Of a stretch of 64,000 bases of DNA, positions 24,772 to 36,675 are shown one piece after another. Both the position numbers and the translations under genes were made by a program. The notes beneath the pieces are model-generated. The model did not search any database, was not told where the DNA came from, and saw nothing but the letters and a program-made list of their open reading frames with translations. This DNA comes from Lobosporangium transversale. Its lineage: Eukaryota > Mortierellomycota > Mortierellomycetes > Mortierellales > Mortierellaceae. The stretch lies in contig NW_019028986.1 in the NCBI RefSeq assembly GCF_002105155.1, positions 623,501 to 687,500 of the forward strand. Reading direction: 5' to 3'. Numbering within the stretch: the stretch's first letter is position 1; each line of letters begins with the position of its first letter.

Positions 24772-26474
24772 GAGCTATTAAGGTAACCTGTTTGCTGATT
24801 CGAAAAGACAAAGGACAAGAGCAAAGGGTTTGTATTTGTTTTGGTGTTAGGCGTTGTTAAGACTCTAGTTCTCAAGTCTTCGCGTCAGTAGATATAATTG
24901 CTATTGCAAAGCTGTCAACAAGGATGAAGAAGTGAAGCTGGGAAGAGGTTTTTATTTTATGCAACAAAAAAATTGGGATATGATTGTTCCGGAGAATTTA
25001 CAAAAAAATGAGCAGATGGACTGGATGGATAAAGACAGGAGAAAGGAACACGCGGAAAGATGCAAAGGATTAAAGAGAAAGAAAAGAAAAGGGGCGAAAG
25101 ATGTATACGCGTGTGTATGTTTGTGTGTTCTCCATCTTTCACTCACATTGTATAAAAAAAAAAAAGAAATAAACAATCGGAATGAAGGTGACAAGAAAGG
25201 AGATGGAGAAGGATGCAATTGAATGTTGAATGCCCAAGTGTTGAGTAGACGGAATAAAAACGAGAGTAGCAACAAGGGCTCTCGCCAGGAAAGGTGTTTA
25301 GGTAGACAAGTAACAAGTGACAAGTGAGATGAAAAAAAAGGGCGGGAGCCAGGATTAAAGTTACGAGTTACAAGCTACAGCATTATAACTAATCAATTAT
25401 AGTCCATATTGTTTAGGAAAGGAAGACGAAAAAGCTGAGATGTTAATATATACATACAATATTAATTACGGTGACAAAGGGGTTGGGGGATTTCTGTGTT
25501 GGTTAGTGATAAACGGAAGATATACGTTGGTGCGTAGATAATTGAAAGACGAGACTGTTGTGGAAGCGAGAAAGAGAGTGAGAGTAGTAAAAGTGGTAGT
25601 AAGGACTGGTAGTGGTAGGTGATAGCAGTAACAGAAAGATTCGAATGAAGAAATGATGATGGGAAAGGAAAGAAAGAGGGAAATGTGAATGAATGAATTA
25701 ATGAATGAACAAATGAATGTGAATGTGAATGTGAATGTGTGAATAAATGAATGTGCAATGAAAGAAAATAGAAAGGAAAGAAAGAGGAAAAGACACAATA
25801 AAGGCCTTTCTAAGTTGAATAGATATTTCTACACTGACTTGAAGATTAAGAATACAGTTCAGGAGAAATATTTGCCGCAGAGAACCCTTGCAGGGCTGGG
25901 ATATCATGCTCTACTCCCTTTGTGTGTTTTTTTTTGTTTGTTGCCCTGGCGTAAAGAATGCGTGAGCATAATGTCTCTTCTGTGCACATTTTCAATAAAA
26001 AAGGGGTTGCCAGATGGGTTATCCCAGCCATTTTAACACACCCATCATTTCTGATATGGAATAATATAAGCAATACAAGGGCTAGATTCCAAGCTAAATT
26101 TTTTTTTTTTAAAAAAAAGAGACCGAGAACCAGGGTTCCAAGCGATGTACATGTTGTTTATTCTACTCATCTTATTATTACTGTTAGTGGTATATATATC
26201 TTAATCAATAAAACAATGAGATCCAAATTTATTTCTGGTGCTGTACTCTTGCTTCGTATCATCACCACATCAACAACAAGGGTTCGATCCATGTATTGTA
26301 TACTGCCTTTGCTGGTGCTGCATATACATAAACATTTAAAGAGATTGAATGGCCGACACATATTCCTTCTACAAAGAAAAATAAAATAAAATAATAAAGC
26401 GGAGGTGGAGGCGGAAGAGAATCCTATTATTGTTTTTCCTTCATTTGCAAGTAACTCATTACTTTGACAGATGA
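24772..26474. other. Upstream region of the Zn2Cys6 gene, 1.7 kb
   Basis: No supportable exon was found. It contains A/G-rich tracts (about 25010-25240), a GTGAAT/GAAT microsatellite at 25684-25752 and a T/A run near 26101-26120. It probably holds the promoter and 5' UTR of the regulator. The last part is the 3' flank of the small gene at 26475-26819. Confidence 0.4.
25684..25752. repeat. GAAT/GTGAAT short tandem repeat
   Basis: Tandem GAAT units pass into GTGAAT hexamers and back to GAAT. The tract lies in the upstream spacer of the Zn2Cys6 gene. Confidence 0.85.
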
Positions 26475-26819
26475 TTATCGAGTCAAGAAATTGAGCATTT
26501 TTTTGCGTTCTTCTGCTCTAGACAATCGTCTTCTCAACTGAATGTGCAATGGTCCAGTCTGTCAAAGTAAAGATTAAAATAATTAAACTACATCAACATC
26601 ACACATCACACTTCCGTGGTTGATTCGATCTCCCATCCCGATCATGGTGATCGGAAGGAGATTTTTTTTCTTCCTCTCTCACTGTCTTGTCCAACGGATT
26701 GATCTTCCACTCCTTTTTCGTCGGGGAATTTTTTTTTTTTTTCCTTAGCCTTGTGGGAGGAGAAAGAGAACTGTTGATTTAATTTTTCACGCTTATGCGC
26801 AGAATCAACCCTACCTCAT
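26475..26819 (-). CDS. Small spliced hypothetical protein (3 exons, 84 aa)
   Basis: I do not recognise this family. Model on the minus strand: 26819-26815 (ATGAG), 26770-26605 and 26558-26475, giving 85 codons including the stop. Introns are 44 and 46 nt, both GT-AG; the second ends TTTACTTTGACAG. The protein is highly basic and hydrophilic: a Lys run near residues 10-14 encoded by 14 A, then KKEWKINPLDKTVREEEKK, an Asp/His/Arg patch (SDHHDRDGRSNQP) and an amphipathic basic C-terminus (HIQLRRRLSRAEERKKMLNF). No signal peptide or membrane segment is present. Support is the agreement of phase over two introns and the coding-like composition of both larger exons. The short introns and the A14 run argue for caution. 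It could be a nuclear or RNA-binding protein, but that is only composition. Confidence 0.45.
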
Positions 26820-27094
26820 AGCCACAAGTCAAAAGATCTTTTTTTTTCCGAAAGTGGATGAAAAGACGTGCCTCAATGCTAATGATTATGAAATATTGAC
26901 TTTTTTTGGACCATCAATGATGCATAATAGATAAAAAATAGACCATGAGCATGATCAGGACATGTTGCTGTTAGATTGCCCATTTCCGGAGTATTTATTA
27001 TGTTGTGTTTTGTTCTTTGTATGTTTATGAAATGCTTGCTAAACCCATTAATCTCTGAGTTTTTTATTTTTATTTTACCATCACTCACTCTTTG

Positions 27095-27141
27095 TCGTCG
27101 TTGTTATCGTCGTCGTCGCTGTTGTCGTTAACATCGTCGCC
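27095..27141. repeat. GTC/TCG trinucleotide-rich tract
   Basis: An imperfect TCG/GTC trinucleotide repeat in a non-coding stretch. One minus frame reads as an acidic Asp/Asn run, but no acceptor opens into it. Confidence 0.7.
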
Positions 27142-27446
27142 CGTTTAGACTTTTTCCCCGACACTTTCTCCCTTTTGTTTGCGCCATGAAAATAATCTTA
27201 GCTAAAATGACAAAGCTTCTATGCAAGAAACCTCTTCCTTTGCCCCCTGTCAGGCGCAGTCAATCTTTCATAGTCTAAATCACAAGACAGTCCAAGAATA
27301 AAACTTTTACAATCAGTCATCCCTATTACCTATTTTGGTGAAATTCTCCGGGATGGCTTCGTATCATCCGACCTTCACTCACACTCATAAACAATCATCT
27401 GTCTTCTACATATACCTGCCATCTCTGGAGCAAGTTATGCCGATAC

Positions 27447-27486
<40 letters not shown>

Positions 27487-29331
27487 AGCCATGGATTAAA
27501 GAGAAGAATGAAGTTTATGAGCTGATATTAAAATGTGGAACACGCAGAAGGTAAACAGACACGCATTACAAAGTAATGCATATCGCTCTTGGACAGTGCT
27601 AATCCTCTTCAACGGCTTTTTTCTTTGTGATAATTAATTGTTTTTCAAGGACGAATTTTTGTTTTGATCTTTTGTTTGATGATTGCTCTGCATAAAAAAA
27701 GGGGGGAGGGAATAGCCATTCGGAACATTTCCGTTTCTTTTAACAAGTTGAATGAAATATGCTCATGAATACAAAATGCATGGTAAACACACAAACAAAG
27801 GCAACTTTGCAATAAACGAACAAACGGCCAAAGAAAGGTAAAATTCACTCCCCCCTCTTCTTCCTTTACTAAAGGCCCTGAGCTGAGGAAAGGAGTGAAC
27901 AGTTTAAGTAAACGCATCATTCTTCTAAAAGTCTTGCCATGTGAGAATGTTCACGAGTGAACTTCTGGAGTATATAAATTCTCCTTGGTTGAATCCCGAC
28001 AAAGAACATGCAAGAGCAATAGCGAAACACATGAGTAGTAGGAGCCATCTCACGGACTTCCTCTGTCATTTATCTGCACACAGCTGACACCACCGATATT
28101 CGTTTTTCTTAAAGAGAAGGACATCTGATTACCCTGCGCATGGGCAATGGAGTGCTCTCAAAAAAAAAAAAAAAAAAAAAAAAAGAACAAAGAGAACTGG
28201 CGAAAGCGCACATTAAACTGAATAAAGTTCTTTTTTACTTTTCCTTTAGAAAGTACCAACGCACATGTTTCTAAACGAGAATGAATATGTATATAAATTT
28301 ATATAATTATCTATTGATTGTTTAACATATTCATAATGAGCAATTGACTTTTTCACGCTTTGTGTGTGTGAATGTATATATATATATATTCATGTACTCT
28401 AGTTAGTGTTTTGGGTTCATGCTTTTTGTTTTGAAGGATTTGTACATGTTCAACTCAATTGAGGACACCATCATTACGACGACATTCAACTCTTCTTTTT
28501 TTGATTTCCAGGGTCGGAAAAAGGGCAGTTGCTCACTCTGAAGAGCATATTACATATAAATATGAATATTTTTTATTAGATCCACGCACATTGGCAACAA
28601 CAAATTACAAAACAACAATGATATATATATATATTTATACTTTACCCCTAATACAATACACATCATCAACAGCATCAATAGTATATATATATAATATATA
28701 TCAACCTTAGCATCAACGTTATCCATATCAACAAAAATGTTAGGCAATAACGACACAGAGAACCTAGCCAATGGCTTTGGAAACAGGAAACCTGCCAGGA
28801 TGTATACAAAGGAAAAACTTGATCAGGGCTATCCATCATATCAAACATGTCAGATTTGTTTGTTTACAAAAGCTATTTTACACATTGAAAGTTTGGCGAT
28901 TTTCGTTCCTCTTTCTCATTCCACCGTGCCACTTTTTTTTTTTATGCTCTCATGAACGTTTGAACAAATAAATAAATAAATGGATGACCAATTAAATAGG
29001 CGTGTCCCATGCATATTTGTATACAAATAAACACACATGTCTGAATGAAAGAAAACCAGGCTAGTCTTTTAATCACCGCTCTTTTTTCCCAAGTGCGTGC
29101 ATATAGTGATAGCCCGAGATCAATTAGATGTTTGTGTTGTCTCTTGTTATATATAAATATATATATATAATATCCATCACAAGTTATAGTTTATACATTG
29201 TTTAAGTTTCTTACCAAGAATTCGTTAATATACTGTACATTGGACGTTGGCTTTTTTTTAGCGCCAGGATAAAAGTAGGGAACTTTACAATTTTACATGT
29301 ACGTTGCGATCATGGACTTCATGATACATGG

Positions 29332-29335
<4 letters not shown>

Positions 29336-29363
<28 letters not shown>
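29336..29363. repeat. (AT)14 microsatellite
   Basis: Twenty-eight bases of alternating A and T in a gene-poor region. Confidence 0.95.
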
Positions 29364-29366
<3 letters not shown>

Positions 29367-29516
29367 GATCGCTCCAGCTGCTTCTTTTTAGTCGAAGCTT
29401 GGTCCGCATCGAAACCCATGATTTGCAAGGATATCTTCTTTATTTGAGCAACTTAACTAAGACTTCATAACCTTATATGAACAATAAGTATCGTTTTGCA
29501 CAAGACTTTGGTCGAC

Positions 29517-30823
29517 CTACTGTAACTCAACCAGCCGACACCCTCCATTGGTCAGAAACAACGCAGCCTGAACCAAGTTGGTTGTTGTGACAATATGCAT
29601 TGTGATCACGCTCTCGTTCTCCACAATTAGGACATTGCAGGGTACTTTGTATTCAACCAACTGTCCTTCCATTTTGTTGTATCCAATGCAATTGAGGCAA
29701 TGTGGGCAGTAACCTAAAATGAATAACTTTTTGTGTAGCGTACATGTACAGTAAGGAAGGCGCAAAGTTATTTTCTTTTCATTCAGGAAGAAAATACAGA
29801 AATCCAATGAATGATAGAGAATCAAAATGATCTTGGATTCTCTCGTTGTGTTTTCTAAGTAAGGCAATGGTGGTGCCGACTCCCTTGTCCACGATGATTA
29901 TCCAGATCTACTTCAAGTTCATGGCCTTAATCTCTACTATCTTTGGTGTGTAAAGCCTGCGCGGGCTCCTGGATACACAAGTCAGATATGACATGGCGTA
30001 CAATCGATATTGAGAGAACTCTGAATGGCTATATGCCTTTGATTTTCACTGGGTCTATGGCATCTAAGTACCGCCGGCCTCCTTAATATCGAAGCAAGGT
30101 ACTTTGGTACGTCTTCTTAAGCTCCCCGTTCAGTTTCCTCTGATAAGGTTTGCGTTGACAGTCCTCGGATACTGAAGTTAGAAACCACGGTTATATTGTG
30201 GAAACCTTAATTAATTCCAATCATGACGTGTGAGTCGTTCTCAGGAGAGCGTTCCTGAACAAGCTCTTTGCATTCTCTGTAGTTAATATGTCCTTCACAT
30301 CGGTACTTGGCAAGGCCGTAATGGCGGCTTGCGACTTGTGGATGAATATATCGGGGCCTTGGAACTGTACTTGTTGATAGTGAAAGGTCGGTGGTATTCC
30401 TATCACCTGTTAATACTTTGTCTGTAGTCGCCGGGGGAGTCTTAAAACTGTTTTATTTCTTTTAATACTTCCTTGGACGGTGACCCGATGCTAAGCTATC
30501 GACAAATCCCGAATGCTGGTTTTTAAACTCATGGTTGAACCGCAAAAATATCCGCACATGTGGCGCAGATAAGCTTGATCCAACTACATGGAGTGACCCC
30601 TGTAGGATAGGTAATATATCGAAGTCGATTATAAAATATTTGATGTCTGTGGAGAGACTCGACAAAAAATTAATTTGTATAGAGCACACTTGGTTTGTTT
30701 AACTTCTGCTGCAATACAGTCATATCTTGAGTCATCATCAGCATAGCACAGTTTACCTCCAGCAAAATATCGAAAACCAATACGAGTTATTTCTTCGCTT
30801 TCTTTCACGCTGAGGTGCATCAT
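29517..30823 (-). pseudogene. Decayed or highly fragmented gene of unknown family
   Basis: Six coding-like stretches lie in series on the minus strand, in shifting frames: 30823 to about 30690 (MMHLSVKESEEITRIGFRYF), about 30660-30462 (LQGSLHVVGSSLSAPHVRIF, then LRFNHEFKNQHSGF), 30406-30221 (QFQGPDIFIHKSQAAITALP), about 30185-29990 (NFSIRGLSTQTLSEETERGA with an internal stop), about 29930-29790 (VDKGVGTTIALLRKHNERIQ) and 29713-29517 (GYCPHCLNCIGYNK to a stop). The last has a good acceptor, CATTTTAG. Their sizes and order suggest one protein of roughly 350-400 residues. In-frame stops and frame changes without clear donors point to decay, though a many-exon gene is not excluded. I do not recognise the family. 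The CPHC..C pair could bind metal. Confidence 0.45.
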
Positions 30824-31312
30824 TATTGAATCGCAATTCCATCACGTGGAAAAAGCGGGAAGAAATATAAATTGGGTGTAAATGAATAAAATTCGTTGTT
30901 GAACCGATTTTCAATATTTTGTTGGAGGTGCGCTGTACCTAGAGCTCGACATCATTTGCTTGGATGGAGATGTGTTGTAGACAGAGTCAAGTAAGGTGAA
31001 AAGAATGGTCGAGGGTGATGGAGACAGCAAGGATAATGCAGAGGCATAGATTCAGAAGAACTGATAGGGACCGCAACATGGCATCTGATGTTCCTGTTCT
31101 GTATATTCTTTTTTAAAGTTAGATTAACAATTTCCTTTTTTGACATCGTCGGAACATTACTACGTACATACTACCTCCGCTCTGTACGTACTTTATCGAA
31201 GAAGTCCCATGGACTTCTTTTTCTTTTTTTTTTCCGAATCACTCCCTTTCCTTATTACTCACTTTTTCTACTTCATTCCATTACCAAAAAAGCTTCACTT
31301 TATTCTACCACC
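30824..31312. other. Intergenic spacer before the 75-aa gene
   Basis: This 489-bp spacer lies between the decayed minus-strand gene and a plus-strand small gene. A CT-rich segment (about 31200-31310) leads to a strong start context, CCACCATG. It is probably promoter and 5' leader. Confidence 0.4.
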
Positions 31313-31584
31313 ATGTTTAGGTTCGTCCTTCTTTATCCTATGTTAATAATTGTTTATTAATTCTTAGTTTGATCCTTAGTAAATCAGCAAATGAGTACTT
31401 TTATAATCCCAACATCTCACCATATACCTCTTCATTTTCTATCCACCCTTGTTTAACGGAAAAATAAAAAAAAATAGCAAACTCGTCAACTTCTGGGTGA
31501 ACAAGGCTGTTACCGAGACTGTAAGTATTACACACATATATTGTTTTGTATGACACTACAGTGTAAAGAAATATCAAGATAATC

Positions 31585-31615
<31 letters not shown>

Positions 31616-31992
31616 AAAGGCTACCCCAGTATTTCATATATCTAATATCTTTCCTACAATTACTTTTCTTTTTTTGAAAATAGCTCCTCAGCAGCGCAAA
31701 GTTCCACGAATTTGCAGCCAAGACTCACCATCATGTTTCTAGTATCCAAAAGAATGGTACTGATTAGTTGACTTTTTTCTTCAGCAACACTAAGAAGAGA
31801 GAGAGGAATGAATAAGAAAGCCACAGAAATGGTTTGTTTGTATATGTATCTTCAAACTAAATCGTTTTATCTCTTACTTCAATTGTAGCTGCGCCTTTGA
31901 TCAAAGAAGGCACCAACACAGCCTCTGTCTTTGCAAAAGCTTTCAAGGAGACTATCATCAAGGAGTCAGAGAATATTGCAAAGAAGAAGTAG
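31313..31992 (+). CDS. Small spliced hypothetical protein (4 exons, 75 aa)
   Basis: I do not recognise this protein. Exons: 31313-31320 (ATGTTTAG), 31478-31520, 31684-31756 and 31889-31992; the lengths 8+43+73+104 give exactly 76 codons including TAG. All introns are GT-AG and each joins in phase. The start context is CCACCATG. The product begins MFSKLVNFWVNKAVTETLL, continues with KFHEFAAKTHHHVSSIQKN, and ends FAKAFKETIIKESENIAKKK. It looks all-alpha, amphipathic and basic, with no clear membrane span. The amphipathic, Lys-rich N-terminus is compatible with mitochondrial import, but that is inference. The second intron contains T24A10. No single exon exceeds 104 nt, so ORF-based searches miss it. 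Confidence 0.68.
31585..31618. repeat. T24A10 homopolymer junction in an intron
   Basis: Twenty-four T are followed directly by ten A, within the second intron of the 75-aa gene. The transcript could fold back on itself here. Confidence 0.95.
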
Positions 31993-32617
31993 CGGCCGCA
32001 ACAAAAGCAAAAAAAAAAAAACAAGTAGCAAAGTAAACATCTGGATGCGCCATGTATCTGGTGTATCAACACCCTCCACTACTGTATCTATCTATCGCAA
32101 CGCTTGTACACCATTGCTCTCATCTTTTTACCAATTCTTTTGCATCATAGACATGCCATCCCGATTTTTCCTTTTTCCATGCTACTCTTTTCTTTATCAC
32201 CTGTACAACATCATAATAAAAAAATCCGATTTTGTTTGTTCTAATGTAGTGTATTTCAATGGATTCACTGTTAGAGCGATTCATTTGGATTTTTTTCAAA
32301 GCATGGTTTGGCTGTTTAAATTTTCTTTGTTTAAAAATATATATACATGTACACTCTCGCAATGATTGAGATTGATTAGAACTACAGAGAGAAAATAAAA
32401 AAATAAAAAAAATAGACATCTCTAAAATAATAATAATAGTAACAAACAATAAATCAAAAAGGGAGAAAAGAGAAATATGAAGAGAAGAGGTACACTGAAA
32501 GCAGTGTTTTCTTTTTTCTAAACTAGTGTTGACACGAACTAATAAGTTGGGTGCTGTTGGAATGAAATTGTTCCTGATTGATACTTTTTTATGACAAGGC
32601 AAGCAGAGCCTACTCAA
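31993..32617. other. Convergent intergenic region
   Basis: This 625-bp spacer separates the 3' ends of the 75-aa gene (plus) and PAS kinase (minus). It is AT-rich, with AATAAA-like motifs on both strands (for example near 32214 and 32395), consistent with opposing 3' UTRs. No gene was seen. Confidence 0.5.
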
Positions 32618-34759
32618 TTATGCATTCTGCGCGGTTGGTTCCTGAGGTTTGGAGGCTGTGGTCATCCATGGGTGAGCAAGGACATCTTCAATAAAAGGTC
32701 GCTTGTCAATGTCTCTAGTCAGCATCCAGCGAATGAGACCAATCGATTCTATTAAGAATAAATAGATTGTCTATTAGTTTTTGAAACGAAATATCACAAT
32801 ACGAGCGAAAATTATCCTTCGGCAAAAAGCACCTTACCTTCGGAAAGCACGAAAGGAACTCGTAAATCTCGGCTAAGAATCTCATCAATGTTATAGAATG
32901 GGTTTTCTTTGTAGATAAGCGTGTACAGCAAGATCCCAAGTGCCCATATATCCTGCTTACGGCCCTCATACTTCTTGCCTGTGAGTACTTCTGGTGCCGC
33001 ATAGTCTAGAGTCCCACAGAAAGTGTCAAATTTCTTGCCTTCCTTCAGGTACGCTGACGATCCAAAATCAATCAGTTGAATCATGCCCTTCTGATCCAGA
33101 ATCACGTTCTCATCCTTGATATCTCGATGCACAATTTTATTCGAGTGCAAATGATGAACAGCTCCACAAATCTGTAAAAAGATGGCACGGATCTCATCTT
33201 CAGTCATATATGGCGTCAACTCAATATAATCAAACAGGTCCATGCCAGTCCCATGCAGTGCCATCTCCACGTAATAATACTCTTCATCCTCGAAAAAATC
33301 CAACATATGAACTATGTTAGGATGTGGAATCTTACGGAGTGTATGCATAATGGAAACCTCCATTGGAATCATTCCTAATATTCGATCATTTGTCCAGCAA
33401 TCAACAAGAATGCGGCTCTTCACAATATACTTCATCACCACCTTGATCGATCCGTTCTTGAGACGGCAAAGTTTGACTTGACCATATGCGCCTTGACCCA
33501 GAGAGTCGAGAATGTCATAGTCCGCAATCGTGCGGGCATGTGTAACAGCCGAATATTGCGACTTCATGATGTCAATTGAGAGACGGGAGGAAGGAGTTGA
33601 TGGTGCTGAGCTTGGAGATACGCATGATGAAGGGGATGATATTGAATCGGAGGATTGCCGTGTTAACGATGTGGTTTTGACGTTGAGTAGATGGCCAGGC
33701 TTGAGAGTTTTAGGTGACGTATGGCCATTTAGGGAGACAGTGTCATCAATAACGACATATGTGTCGGGAACGACCTGCTCTCCGCTATTTTCCAATACTG
33801 CTTCTGTTGAGCGTACATCCTCCATTGCAGAGGCAATAGATTTCATAGGTGTGAGGGTTGGATTGGCGGGGGGCTTGCGATTAGGCTCCCGGGTGAAGCT
33901 GATATCTCGGTCGTATGTTATCCACACCGCAAACATGCGCCCCTGAGGGGATTCGATCATACGAATCTGAATATCAACATCCAAAGGCGTCCCATCTCGA
34001 TGTAAGGCTACAATCCCTGAGTTGGATATAAAGTTATTGTTACTCTTTTTCAGCAATGCAGACATCCCAAAATTTCTCTTGAACGCCTGTGACTGTTTAT
34101 TAGTGGTACCGGAAGAGGTCTCGCTCGCCTTGGGTTGAGTGAAGAAGTCAGGCGACAAAATTGATGGCTTACTAACCTCGGCAGCAGTCCTGCGAACAAT
34201 GGTTGCTGTGACAACAGCACCTTCGCAGAGATGTAAATAGTCGCCTTCCTGATGCCCATCATTTTCCTCAAGAAGCTTTTCCAAGATAGGCTGGAACTGT
34301 GGTATCAAGTCATTGATCGACCGCTTCTCATTGAGCTCTGTAGCAGGGTATCCGAAGAGAAACTTGGTAAAAACGGTGTTGGCGCTCTGGATCAACCCTG
34401 ACTCATGTGTTGTGATTACGCCGGCAATTGCCGGCATTGAGATGATGCGAAGAAGATAGCTTTCCATTGAGTCCTGACCTAGATTAAACGGGTTCGTTTC
34501 AGAGTCAAGATGCTCGGATGGACTCAAAATTTTGCAGATGATAGGGAAGGTACTTCCATGCTTAGTTCTTGAAGCAAAAAACTTGATGACATTGATTTGG
34601 TGAACATCCAGTGTCGCAAAGGATGTTTCTGGATCAACTGACTGTAGCTTCTCCAGCGCAGGGATCAAGGAAGTAATCGATCTACCAAGCAGCTCCATGT
34701 AATCATACCCATACAGGTCAAGAACAGCACCTTCAATATTCAGGATTTCGCCCTAAAAG

Positions 34760-34790
<31 letters not shown>

Positions 34791-36675
34791 AAGGGAAAGA
34801 ATATAGCCCTTGTCAGTCAAATTTAGGGAGGTGCTGAAGCTATTTTCTTGGTACTCAAGTGCAGGGCTTGCATAGCTTACGGAGCTGGAAATGACTGCAG
34901 AAACAACTGATTCTGAGATTTCCTCAAAAACCCAGATATAAACTGGTTCCCCTGAGGTATCCTTCCTTCGCTTGAGCCAAACTGATGCAGCTGCCGAGTG
35001 TGAGCTGCGCTTTTGGATGCGAATCTACACAGACAGTTAAATAAATGCAGGAGGCAGACGCAACGGAAAACAAATAAAGAGTGTATTTATTAGTTAGGAC
35101 ACAACACACAAGTGAGATAGACATGATGAAACAATAAAAATTAAGCTAATAGATCTCTTTCGTCCATCTTGGTTTTCTGGCTCCAAACATCATCCTTGGC
35201 TGTGTGCATATTGCATGCAGCATGCAGAAAGATGCATCATCTGACCATTTTATTGAGTTAAGTAGCGAGCAGTTGCTCCGCTCTCAACCCAATCCAGGGC
35301 ATGAAAATGACCACCAATAAGATTGATCAATCCATTCTCCGCAAACATTGGAATTCTGCCTCCAATTGCATCGATAGTCTTCAACTCAATAAAAACGAAT
35401 CATCAGGATTGAAAAAAAAAAAAAAAAAAAAAAAAAAAACCAAAAGAAAGAGCGACCAAGATCTACTGTAAAGAGAGCACAGGAAACCACGCCCCACGCA
35501 AATCCTCATGGATATAAACAAGATACAGGACCTAATGTTGTTGGAAAAAAATCGGGAAAAGAAACAACCCAATTTTTGTGCATTTTCATCTAAAAACAGT
35601 AAACTTCGTATGACGGTACGCAGCACCATCGTTGCACAACAGGGAAGAACAGTAATTGAGGGTGAAGAGAAGAAAATGGGAGATAACGATAGCAACAAGA
35701 TAGGAAAAGTGACAAACGCTGGGATCCTATTGCGTCTGCGTCTGTGTGTTCGTTCAGATCTTTTTTTTTATCTTAAAACATTCTCTTTTTTTTAGTTGAC
35801 TTACCACCTTGCCACAAAGAAGCACATGTTCATCCTTGCTATCATGCATATTGTTCTGTGATTGGTGGTAAAGAATTGCCTCCAGCTTCTCTTTGTATGG
35901 ACTGGCGACCAGATCATGGATGGTCATGGTGGTAAGTTCACTTCCATGATAGCCGAAAACAAGCGAAGAAACATCATTAGCCATAACAATGTTCCAGTTA
36001 TTGTCTGTAGTGATCATAGCCTGATTCTGAGGGACAAATCGTGTGGGTGAATGCAGGGTACTGTAGTTGCTTGTTATGGAAACGGTAGCGACAGAGAGTG
36101 GTCGTGACGGCCGCTCCTTTGTCTGTTGGAAGTCTGATGATGTTGCTGAAGGAACATCGGTCATTGTCCTTTTGAACTTCGGCTTTTGACCTCTCAAGTC
36201 ATGGTCTGCTTCCGAGGCTGAAGACCCTACTTCGTGCGAAGGGTAGGCTCCGATGGAGAATGTGTCTGTGGGCGTCGTTGGTGCGGAGACAGGAAAGACA
36301 TTAGATATGGGGACTTGCCAGCCTTTGATCTTTTGCTTCATAAAGTCAATGGATCGGTAGAATATGCTCCGCCGTCCCTCGACAAAGGACTTGTCATGGG
36401 TGCCGGTCGTGAACGAGTAAGAATGCAAGGATTCGTTCGAGAATTTCGCAAGCTCGTCAGTTGTGCTAGCCATTACTGGTGGCCGTGGCGATACTGTGAC
36501 ACCTTTGAGAGAGGATCCTTGCAACGGCTCATGAATGTGGCTGTTGGAATGCGTTGCAGAGGAGGCAAGTGGCATGGGACGGATGCGAAATAAACCAGAG
36601 TACGGGATCGGATCTTCAAGAGATGCTTCTTCCGACTGTGAGGATGGGGTGATGGGCGTGATTGGTGCGTGAGTT
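32618..36675 (-). CDS. PASK: PAS-domain serine/threonine kinase (start uncertain)
   Basis: The PAS kinase family (yeast Psk1/Psk2, animal PASK) couples nutrient state to carbon partitioning and translation. Exons: 36675-35805 (5' end inferred), 35024-34881, 34752-32838 and 32748-32618. A PAS domain lies in the first exon (MITTDNNWNIVMANDVSSLV), and more PAS-like sequence in the third (GEILNIEGAVLDLYG; GVITTHESGLIQSANTVFTK). The kinase domain starts ILDSLGQGAYGQVKLCRL, with VAIK-type KVVMKYIVK, catalytic IVHRDIKDENV, DFGSS, APEVL and the C-lobe SIGLIRWMLTRDIDKRPF. All catalytic residues are present. The intron before exon 3 carries a T run of about 30 on the coding strand just before CTTTTAG, serving as its polypyrimidine tract. 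The true start may lie in a short exon upstream of 36675, or at the internal Met near 36573. Confidence 0.9.

Larger units (their letters stand above)
26820..29516. other. AT-rich gene-poor region, 2.7 kb
   Basis: No gene is supported. It contains GTC/TCG trinucleotides at about 27095-27141, A tracts near 27450-27483 and 28159-28184, and several TA-rich stretches (about 28376-28390, 28621-28635 and 28681-28701). An open stretch at 28737-28955 (plus) begins with a plausible CAACAAAAATG context and a hydrophilic start (MLGNNDTENLANGFG), then turns into low-complexity hydrophobic sequence; I do not call it a gene. Confidence 0.4.

Noticed and set aside
26270..26300. B-box-like GGGTTCGATCC near 26279
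   Set aside because: There is no A box about 30-60 nt upstream, and the flanking T-arm stem does not pair.
32120..32617. 165-residue minus-strand frame beyond the PAS kinase stop
   Set aside because: It is AT-driven composition in the 3' UTR with no motif, and it overlaps the convergent flank.
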